Source: Brachionus plicatilis (lineage: Eukaryota; Rotifera; Eurotatoria; Ploima; Brachionidae). From it: a stretch of DNA of 45,076 bases. Below, piece after piece: positions 10,253 to 19,600 of this stretch (its first letter is position 1; every line of letters begins with the position of its first letter). The stretch covers positions 571,300 to 616,375 of the forward strand of contig QEOQ01000552.1 of NCBI GenBank assembly GCA_010279815.1. Direction: 5' to 3'. The notes under the pieces are model-generated. The model had not been told where the DNA came from and made no database searches. It saw nothing but the letters and a program-made list of their open reading frames with translations. A program made the translations under genes and the position numbers.

Positions 10253-10509
10253 TTAACACTAGAAGCACAAACGAGTCAAAATGACTCTTTTTCGATTTTT
10301 GACCGCTAAAATCCAAGCAAATTTTTGTTTTTTTCAGCATAAAAATAAGAATAACTTTCTAAATTAACTAAATCCAAAAAAGTAAAAAAAATTTTAAATT
10401 CGCTTATGTGGTAATTAAAATGCGACAAATTCTTGCTCAAAATGTAAAAAAGCAGTGTGTGGATATTGTACAAAAGAAATAGAGATTATTTGTAAAAAAG
10501 TGTAATTAA
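10253..10509 (+). mobile_element. piggyBac-like transposon remnant
   Basis: It starts at TTAA (10253-10256) followed by CACTAGAAGCACAAACGAG and a small palindrome GAGTCAAAATGACTC, in the manner of piggyBac termini. On the plus strand, 10419-10505 reads as a cysteine cluster, NSCSKCKKAVCGYCTKEIEI then ICKKV and a stop, resembling the C-terminal cross-braced zinc domain of piggyBac transposases. A TTAA directly follows the stop (10506-10509). Most of the transposase is gone, so this is an internally deleted, dead copy. The family call rests on TTAA and the cysteine spacing only. Confidence 0.55.
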
Positions 10510-11714
10510 CCATGGATATTTTATAAAGCCTAAGTAAATACTAAAATTTATTAATTTACTATTTTTATTCAATTAATTTATTAATTTATATAAATTTGAA
10601 CATAAAATATATGATTTTTTAATAATTTAACTTCTTACAAAACACCGAAATAAACAATGTTTTGGAAATTTAAGAAGCAGCAATAACTTAATAGAGCAGA
10701 TGGCCAAATTGAAATGTGGTGAAAAAACATTTGAGTTTTTTTGTTAAAGATTAATAAATTTCTTTGTGATCAAGAGATCAATGTTGAAGTTTTCAACATT
10801 CAAGCTTTCAATTTTCAATAACATTAATTTGATTTATATAGATTTACCGTAAACCCTTGCGCATAGGTGCAGCAGTTAATACCTAGCCCTGCCACTACCG
10901 CAATGCGGCTAATCCCAGTCATTTCATGTTAAAAAAAATTAAAATTGAATAAAAAAGATTTTTCGCACAAGACAGGATCCGGTAATTACCATGTGGTAAA
11001 CCCAAGAATTTGTCGTTTTACCGCACCATAAACTGATTCATAACCGCGAAAAAAAAAATTAAAATAAGCATTTAAATGCCGTTATAGGTCGATTTTAATT
11101 TATTAAAGTTTTGAAACAACAGCATGCGGTAAAATTAAGTTTTTAAATACCTAAATACCTTGTTGTTAAATTTATTCAAATAACAATTTAATCAATAACT
11201 TCTTATTTTTTTTAAGGTTAAATAATTTTTTTTTCGAATTTTTTTTAATATAATTTATTTTTAATGAATTTAAATAAATGAAGTGTTAATCAGTATCTTG
11301 AGGTATGGGCACTAGCCTATTGATTAACCTTGGAATTAGAATTAGAAAAAAACACCGAAAATTTTTTTTTTTTAAGTTATCAATGCTATTCGTTAAAAAT
11401 ACACCAAAAAATATTATTTTACATTATCATTTTACAGAATTAAAATTGATTGAATTAAAAGTAATTTTTCAATGACGTATATAATAAAAGATGTTTAAAC
11501 TAATTGAACGATTTTTTTTTCAAAAAAAATATGATATTCCTGTTCACAATAGTCTAAGCTAAAATTAAAAAAAAATTGAAAATCTTCTAAACTAACCCTA
11601 AAATTTGCAATATTCTGATTACTGATTTGTTTTACCTTGTTTACGATAATAAAATTTAAAAAGATTTTAATCAGACTTTTTCAATCAGATTAAGTCAGAT
11701 TTAAGTCAAACCAT
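10510..11714. other. Gene-free stretch with a GC-richer patch
   Basis: No gene found. A GC-richer patch at about 10850-11140 contains TACCGTAAACCC, ACCGCAATGCGG and GGTAAACCC words, possibly an old repeat. I tried a tRNA/SINE promoter reading on the minus strand and it was not convincing. The rest is low-complexity A/T. Confidence 0.4.
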
Positions 11715-14365
11715 TTAACTTGACTTATAATTTCTTTTTAAAGCTGCATATTTCAAAAGAATTTTTAAAATCAGAAAAATATGTTTTAATAAAATTTACC
11801 TTTGCATCTTGGAGTATTGTGTGACCATGATCCATAAATCATGCACACACTGTTTGCTTTTCCCACAATCGTAAATCCTCTTTGACATTCATATAATAAA
11901 ACATCACCTGTTGTTGTTCCATCATAGTACATGAAAGCATGTTTGATAAGATAAGGTTCCTGACAATCTATAAAAAATTTTAAGCACCAAAATATTTTCA
12001 TTTTTATAATTACTTTTACAAAAATTAGTGCTTATTTGCTTAAATTCAGATAAATATTTGTCAATAAATACATTGGACCATTCAAAAATGACCAAAGATT
12101 GGTTATAATGGGAAATGTTGCCATGGCATTTGAAAAAATTATACAAAATTTCTTCTTCAGAAAGTTCAAAATTATACAAATAAACTCTTGTTATTTCTCC
12201 GCGCATTGGTTGAAAAAAGTCACCGTTCTGAGTTTTTAAATCATCAGTGATTTTAAAACGATTTTCTTGAGAAATTTTTCAAAAAAATTTTTTTAAAAAT
12301 CAAAATTTTACCTTGACTTTTTTGGAAACCAGTATAACATGTACTAAAATTAGAAATTTGGCTTAGTTTTTCAAGGCTAAACTCAGGAATCCCATTAACA
12401 AATATTCGAATATTTTGTTTATTATGAGCAAAAATTATTTGAATCCATTCATTACGATTTAAAGACTTGGTCATATCGAAAAAATAACTAGCAGTTTTTA
12501 GACTTTGGTTTTTGTAGAAACTAAAGTTTATAATCAAACTAAATCAAAACTGTAAATTAATTTTGAATAGAAATTAAGTTTGAAAAATTTTACTTTGAGT
12601 CTTCGTTGGATAAAACTGTAATATTGAAGCATGAGTAAAAATAATTTAAAATTTTGATATTCTTGGTGTAATTTGTTCTAAGCCATATTTCAAAATGTAC
12701 TGGTAAATCCACAATTTCAATGTTCAAGCTAATTTTTTTGAAAGAATATCCGAATTTAAGTGAATATGCTGATAGATCTAAAATTTAATTTTATATTATC
12801 AAAGAAAAATGGTAGGGTCTCAAAATCTTTGTAATTACTTAAGACTGTAAAATTTTGCTTTTGAATAAAATAATAGTTTTTCATGTGATTGAATAAATAT
12901 TTTAAAAATTTCAAGATTCAAAACTTATTTTTGATGTTAATTTAAAAATGATTTAATGAAATCGATTCAAGCTATGGCTTATCATAAATGAACAAATAAA
13001 AAAAAGACTAAACAAAAACTATTTTCAAAAAATTGGAACGGTTGTTAATTTTATTTTAGAACATTTTTAATCATTAAAATATAGTTATGTATATTAACTA
13101 ATCAATGAAAATTTGAGTTTATTGAAAATTTTAAATAAAAGATTGTTTTATAAAATTATTTGATTGCCTGTAACTGTTTTAATATCGATATGCTAGGTTT
13201 AAAATAATCTTAACCAAATTTGTTTACAAACCTTCCATTCAGTTCGTTTAGATTATTTCTTCAATTTTTGTTTTTTAAAAAATTAAAAAAACCTTTAATA
13301 ACTTAAATGTCCACATTATTAAATTTAAAATTTTAAAAATTAACAATTCCCAAACATTTTCATGGAAAAATCTTTAATATTTTTTTCCTTTAGTCTTTTC
13401 TATTTGTATATTGAATTTTTTAAAATGCGTTTTTTTTAAATTAGACCGAAACTAGGATTGATTTATAAAAAAAAATATATTTACTTAATTTTTTTCATTT
13501 TTCAAAAATATTTTACAAATTCATTTGATACTTGTTCCTAAAATTTACTAATCAATAGATAAGAATACTCAATTTTGAAATTGCGATTAGGACAAAATTT
13601 CTCAGACAGAATTTTTTAAAATTATAATGGTAAAATCATAATTTAAATTTTTGTTTTAAAGAGGTAATTTTAAGTGAATTTCTAAAAAAATTTAAATACC
13701 TTTATACTTGGATGAATACAAATGACTCGTTTTTTGCTTAATAGTAGTTGTGGTAATATGCTGTTGAAAATTTTTTCTCTCTTAATAGTTTAAAAAATAA
13801 AATTAATTTCTAAATTTCTGTAAAGATTCCTTTATTCACCGATGCATTTTGCATCCAAGCCTGACCAAATCCCTATTGCTAAACAATATCTTAAAGACGA
13901 TCCAACCATGTAAAAACGGTACGGACATGAAAAATGGCAAATGGTTCCAAAATTAACATTTTCTTTAGTACAATTAGAAGTGACTAAAGGTTCACTTGTT
14001 AGAGGTTTACATTGTTTTACTTAAATAGAAAAAAAATTAAAAGAGCAATAAAATTTAAAATTTATTTAGAAAATTACTTTTACAGAAAGATGCATCTCCA
14101 GTCCAATTAGGCTCATTGTTAACCGCTTGGCATTTTCGAAGCGATGAGCCACTTAAAATAAATCCTGGTTGACATTTTATTCCGCATATAGATCCGATAC
14201 TAGTAGAGCAGTATCCTCCAATTATAAAACCATTTTTTGGCTGCATCAACTCTTTGCATTTCTTCAAACAAATGTATCATAATATTAAAATTTTTGACTG
14301 TTTTTTACCTTAGCAATGACCGATTTGAGTAAAATTTCAATCAATAAAGCCCGCAATATCTTCAT
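11715..14365 (-). CDS. Secreted sushi / LamG-like domain protein
   Basis: Eight exons fit phase: 14365-14309, 14261-14078, 14019-13840, 12777-12594, 12538-12312, 12265-12014, 11967-11800 and 11743-11715 (426 residues). Exon 1 is a signal peptide (MKILRALLIEILLKSVIA). Exons 2 and 3 are each one sushi (CCP) domain with four cysteines and a Trp (NEPNWTGDASFC; IGIWSGLDAKC). Exons 4-6 form one LamG/pentraxin-like beta-sandwich, ending in MRGEITRVYLYNFELSEEEI. Exon 7 is a third sushi domain (GSWSHNTPRC). Domain exons are mainly phase 1, as usual for extracellular shuffled modules. The last exon (ALKRNYKSS, stop) is the least certain. The 1.06-kb intron 3 could hide another exon near 13700. The protein is secreted; its ligand is unknown. 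The start is head-to-head with PEX2, 283 bases apart. Confidence 0.8.
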
Positions 14366-14648
14366 TTTAAATTTTTTTTTTAAAGATGATTAGAAAAAAA
14401 ATCAATCAACTCTCTTATTTATCTACTTTTTTAAGATGGCCTTTGTAGTTTTTTAGATAAAGCCTGTAAAATTTTCAAATAAAAGTCTAAGCTTATCTTT
14501 GTAACAAACTTAAAATTAAAAAGAAACTTTTTGTGTCGAGAGCTATTTTAAATTCATATTTTATTTTACATATTTTCAAAAATTAACAAACATTACGCGT
14601 ACAAAATATTTAAAATGTTTGGCATAAATTGATCATAAGCAAGAAAAA
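14366..14648. promoter_or_regulatory. Shared divergent upstream region
   Basis: These 283 bases separate the start codons of the minus-strand sushi-protein gene and plus-strand PEX2, so they must hold both 5' UTRs and promoters. No TATA box or other element can be assigned with confidence. Confidence 0.4.
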
Positions 14649-15566
14649 ATGTCCAATTCCAAATACATCCCAGTATTACGAGTTACCCAACTAGACACCA
14701 ATGAACTTGACCAATCTATTCTTTTAACTTTAAAACAATCTCTAAATCAAGATATTTTCAAATATATTCAGCACAATTTTTTTCAAAAATACAACACGGA
14801 AATATTTGCTGTAATTAAATGCATTTTGTGGCATTTTACTTTTAACAAGCGGTCGCAGACAATCGGTCAATCACTTCTTAGTTGGTCTTATTTAGAAAAG
14901 AAAAAAATTAATGTAATCAAAAAAATAATTCATTGCCTCATTTTTTGTTTTGACGAGTTTTTTATTGAAAAATTTCCAATTTTAATCAGAAAATTTCTTG
15001 ACAATTTAGGCCGAAAACGTCGAAACCAAGAGTCAGAGAATGAAGCATTATTAAATCGAAAAGTTGAAAAAATTGTAAATTTTTTTTCAACACTTTTCCG
15101 AAGTGTATCTTTTTTGCATTATCTTCAATTTTTATTCGATGGTAGATACCTTCGTCTATGGGAAAGAATCCTCGGTTTGCAACCAAGCTATATGCAAGAG
15201 CAGTATTTAAAAAGCTACAGTCATGAGATTAGCGAACGCGAAGAGCTGTGGCAAACTTATTTCTCCCTATTCAAATTAATTGATAGTTTGATTATTTTTA
15301 ACAAAATGTATTCCAAAGTATCAAAATTTCGAGCCAAAAATTCCACTTTACATGATGAGTTCAGCATTAAGATTTGTGCATTGTGCGACAATTCACCTAG
15401 TATGGCACACCAGTCAGCAGACTATGATAATTTGGACTCTTGTAAACACGTATTTTGTTATCTTTGTATTAAAAAAGCCTTGATGGACAATCAAAACAAG
15501 TTCGAGTGCCCAGTATGTAAGAAATTTATTACCAATATTGAACTGTACAATTCAAATTCAAATTAA
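14649..15566 (+). CDS. PEX2: Peroxisome biogenesis RING protein PEX2
   Basis: A single exon of 305 residues, the usual length of PEX2. The N-terminus VLRVTQLDTNELDQ matches the conserved start of the family. Hydrophobic helices fill the middle (for example IIHCLIFCFDEFF). The C-terminus is a RING finger: CALCDNSPSM, then CKHVFCYLCIKKAL, then CPVCKKF. PEX2 is one of three RING E3 ligases of the peroxisomal membrane that ubiquitinate the PEX5 receptor so it can be recycled. The poly(A) signal AATAAA (15565-15570) overlaps the stop codon. TMEM141 starts only 109 bases downstream on the same strand. Confidence 0.94.
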   Translation: MSNSKYIPVLRVTQLDTNELDQSILLTLKQSLNQDIFKYIQHNFFQKYNTEIFAVIKCILWHFTFNKRSQTIGQSLLSWSYLEKKKINVIKKIIHCLIFCFDEFFIEKFPILIRKFLDNLGRKRRNQESENEALLNRKVEKIVNFFSTLFRSVSFLHYLQFLFDGRYLRLWERILGLQPSYMQEQYLKSYSHEISEREELWQTYFSLFKLIDSLIIFNKMYSKVSKFRAKNSTLHDEFSIKICALCDNSPSMAHQSADYDNLDSCKHVFCYLCIKKALMDNQNKFECPVCKKFITNIELYNSNSN

Positions 15567-15675
15567 TAAATTTTTTATTTCAATTTTAATTTTAATTTTG
15601 ATTTTTTTGACTTAAAAAAGAAATTAAACTCTTTTTTAGGTAAAATTAAAGTCTATTGACTAATTGGTGTAGATC

Positions 15676-16061
15676 ATGGGTACTAGATGGGGCCAAATTG
15701 TGAAGGAAGAGAGTAAAAATAGTCCTGGTATTGGCGAGTATACTAAGTGCCAATCGGCTGTTTTTGCTTATTCCAGTTTTACTCTGATTGGAGTTGGCGG
15801 ATTAACATACTCGATTTTACAGCACAAAATGTTTAATCCGATTCCTTTAAAAAATAGAGTAATGGGCAGCATTCTATCCGGTAAGATGAATTAAATTTTA
15901 AGTGCCTGACTAAACAAATTTTTAAAAAAACTTAAGGAGCATTTTGTGCGTGGTATTTGGCACGAGTCCGGACAAAATATTGCCAAGAATTGTGGATGAT
16001 ACTTGATGAGAAAGTTCCTAAAAAAAAACAGATTGAACTAGGAAATGAGCTAGAGAATTAA
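15676..16061 (+). CDS. TMEM141: Transmembrane protein 141
   Basis: Two exons, 15676-15880 and 15937-16061, joined in phase 1 across a 56-base intron, give 109 residues, the family's normal length. SPGIGEYTKCQSAVFAYSSF matches the conserved N-terminal segment (PGLGEYAACQSHAF in vertebrates), followed by a hydrophobic helix (FTLIGVGGLTYSIL). Exon 2 carries RVRTKYCQELWMILDE, matching the conserved C-terminal Cys/Leu-Trp region. It is a small two-helix membrane protein of poorly known function. AATAAA is at 16101-16106. Upstream, ACTCTTTTTTAG followed by about 44 bases before the ATG could be a splice or trans-splice acceptor in the 5' UTR. Confidence 0.9.
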
Positions 16062-16228
16062 AATATTATAAACTGGACACAGATTAAAATTTAGATAGTA
16101 AATAAATATTTTAATTTTTTTTAAATGATTAAATTGAAATTAAAAAATTTAAGAGACATAGCAATCTCTTTTTTCTCACTTTAAAGTTATTTTTAATATT
16201 TAATATTTAAATCGAGTTTAGAATTAAA

Positions 16229-16597
16229 ATGGTAATTATTTTTTAAAAAACTAATAAGTCTTGTAATAAAATTAAGCGATCAAACAATTTTTTAAAAATT
16301 AAAACAAAAATTTATTCAATTTTTTTTTCAAGTCAGCGTTGTTTAATTTTCAAAGCTTGTTAACTATTGTTATACTCCTAATTTGTACATGCTCGTATGT
16401 CAGAGCATTTGCTCCAAATTTTCTGGACAAATATAAAACAGGGTGAGTTTGCTCGGTAAAAATAAAATTTTTTTTTTACATTTTAATAAAGGTTCCGGGG
16501 TATATTTTGGAAATGTGCAAGAATTGGAGAGAGGAAAAGTCCCTATGTATCGTTTTGTTGCGTTGCAATGGCCCTTAGTTTATTATTTTGGTCATAA
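16229..16597 (+). CDS. TMEM167A: Kish / TMEM167 secretory-pathway protein
   Basis: Three exons: 16229-16231 (only the ATG, followed directly by GT), 16333-16442 and 16492-16597, giving 72 residues, exactly the family length. Exon 2 reads [20 protein letters not shown], and the exon 2/3 junction restores KTG before [17 protein letters not shown], the family's invariant C-terminal motif. Kish is a two-helix Golgi/ER membrane protein needed for constitutive secretion. An initiator codon alone in its own exon means frame-based gene finders would probably miss this gene. AATAAA is at 16606-16611. It converges with the ABCG gene: the two stop codons are 71 bases apart. TMEM167B cannot be fully excluded. 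Confidence 0.94.
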
Positions 16598-16668
16598 AAA
16601 ATTGAAATAAATCTTGAGTTTTTATTTATTTTATTATTTCAAAATAATTAGCAAAAAAAAAATATTGT

Positions 16669-19600
16669 TCAACTTCTAAGAATTTTTATCCTAAGAATGA
16701 CAAATGCTAGAATTCTAAAAATAAAAAATAACAAAATAAGAACAACAAAGTCCAATGGAAGCATACTCTTGAATAAAAATAAATATAATTTTTTGGAGTT
16801 TTTTTTAAATTTAAATTTACCTCTTTAAAACCATTAGCATCCAAAAATTCTTGTCCGTTTTGAAAGCATCCATTCGCTGCGCATATATTAGTACCGTTTG
16901 GATCTTTTGTGCAAGGAATACTATCAACATTTCGCCAGAGATATACATTAATAATTTCATTTGTGTAAAAAAACCATGAAATATATTTTAACCAAATGAA
17001 ATAGTCAGGAACTCCTCTAGAAAATAGATTAAAAATTGATTGTATTAAATTTGTGGTGAAAAATTTACACGTCATTTAAAAAGAATCCTGCAAAAATTAG
17101 AAGAGGCATCATTATAGGAACAACCATAGCTAAAGCTGCATCGATATTTGGTGCAATTGCCGAAATAAATAGACCGTATGAAATAGCAACTTGAGCACAT
17201 AGAATTAAGGTAAGCAAAATTTGGATAAAAACACCAAAATCATCATTTAAGCCCGCCATCCAATAAACAATAGTTACCAATAATCCGGATAAAATAACAA
17301 ATTTCGGAAGCTTTAAAAAATTATTTCTTTATGATACAAAAAAAATTCGATAAAAATTTTATCATTTAGTTAATTTGAAATAAAAATATAAAATATTTTT
17401 TTAATAGAATAGCGTCAAAAAAGATAAAGACAAATGCATTAAGCACAAATATAAAGAAAACCCGACTGTAGCTTCTTTACAGAATTATAGTTTTTTTAAA
17501 GCTTTTAAGACTTAAAAACAACTTTTTATATTAGCCAGGCCTTTAAAGACCTTTAAAATTTTTGGTGATCAGAAAAATTTTTTGGTGATCAGGAAATTTT
17601 TTAAAATATATTAAACTTTATTACCAATTTTAAAAAGAAAATTTAAGTCTCAATTTTCAAAATAAAATAAACAAAATCTAAAATATTCTTTGTGTTTTTT
17701 TGACATGTGCAATTTAACACCCTTTTCATTTTTCATAAATTCACCACAAATGCTACATTCTACCGGTTTTGACTGTTTGCTTAATGCTTTTTTTGCAGCT
17801 AATTTAGCTGCATCGGACGATTCTACTGGGACCAAAGCAATTTCTTTGTAAAAACTGCCTTTTCTTTTACGGTTTTTAAATCTTAATATATATTTCACAA
17901 ACTTATAGTTTATTATGGTGAGTTGCAATTTTTTTTTGTTTTTTTATTCCGCTTTGAGGGGCATCCCTGCGAGTTATTTCGCCAAGCTGTCTTACTACTA
18001 CTACTACTATTTCGTTCAATATTAAGGCATCTTGAAGTTGCTGATCAATTCAAAATATCATTTCAATTCAAAAATTTTATCCTTAGATATAAAACTTAAT
18101 CTTTGATTTAACTTAAATAATTGTAATGTAACATGCTTTACATGCAATGTAGATTTAGAAAATAAAAAAAAATAGAAAAAATATTTTCTCAGTCCATTGA
18201 TAATCGATTTCAATATTTAAATGTATTAACTGATTTTTTGTAAAGTTTTTTTGAGATTTTTTATTTCAAAAGTATTTGTATCTAGCATTCACAATTAAAT
18301 TTAAAAAAAAAATTCAAATAAAAAATTCCAAATAAGTATTAAATGAATATAAAAATTTACAAAAAATCAGTTAACTAAATTGAAAATCGATTTTATCAAT
18401 GTATTGAGGAAATGTTTTTTCAATTTTTTCATATTTTCTAAATCTACATTGCATGTAAAGCATGTTACATTACAATTAATTAGATTAAATCAAAGATTTA
18501 TTTTAATATCTAAAGATAAACTTTTTGAATTGAAATGATATTTTGAATTGATCATCAACTTCAAGATGCCAATATTAACATAATTTTAAAATTTTGAAAT
18601 TTCTAGAATGAAAAAAATTTTTGATTTCAACAAAAAAAATTTTATGTGATCAAAAAAAAAATTTGGTGATCAATTTTTGATCACAAAGAGTACACTTAAT
18701 ATTTTGGTGATCAAAATGATCACATTCTGGACATGACCCGAAAAAACATATTTAAAAAAAGAAAATAAGCATTTCCAAAATAAACTGACTGAATGAGTTG
18801 ACCATTTGCCTCAAATTATTAAAAAAACGGTACAATCTTAATAAAAAAATCTCTCATAAATCCTACTTGTCAATGTAATTTTTAATAAAATTCTAAAAGA
18901 ATCCAAAGATTCGAAAAATACTTAACTCAAAAATTTTAATTTCTTTTCAATTCTTTTCATTTTATTCTCTCTTAATTTAATCTTTTGCTTAATATTTATA
19001 TTTAGCTGCAGAAAAGCTCTCAAAATTCGTAAGGAATGAATTGCCAAAATAATTTTAGTGCAGAAAGTATTATAAAAAAAGATAAAGACTGTCACTGATT
19101 GACATTAAAGCCGAAACGTCAAGCAGTGTCAAAATGTAGAAAATGTTACATTTTTTAATTTAAATGAATAAAATTAATCAATCGAGAATTTTTAATCAAT
19201 TCAAATTACCTCAGCAATTTGCTTTACTAAAAAGTAAGGTGTAATTGAGTATATCCTATTTTTGCTTTCTCGGTAAACCAAAACTAAGTCCTGGGGAAAT
19301 GTCTAAAAATTTTTTAAAAAATTTAAATTTAAATAATTTGGGTTATTCAATTAGAAAATTTACAGCGACCACCCCAAACAAAAAAGCAAAATTGCACTGC
19401 ATTAGAACAATAAATAATGCGCCAGTTCGATTCTGAACTCCGATTTCATTTTCTTCAAGTCTTAAAAAGATGAGTCCAAGAAAAATGGCCACAATCTTTA
19501 TTCAAAAAGATAAATTAATGTTTTTTTTTAAATTCGAAAAATAAAATTACAATTGTTTGCAAGGCTACAACTTTAGTCGCTAAAGGATTCTTAAAATCCA

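Noticed and set aside
10850..11140. tRNA gene or tRNA-derived SINE in the GC-richer patch
   Set aside because: No acceptable A and B boxes with correct spacing and no cloverleaf could be drawn on either strand.
13690..13760. Extra exon of the sushi/LamG gene reading a Thr-rich linker
   Set aside because: The open frame needs an incoming phase 0, but the preceding exon ends in phase 1; in the required phase it hits a stop.
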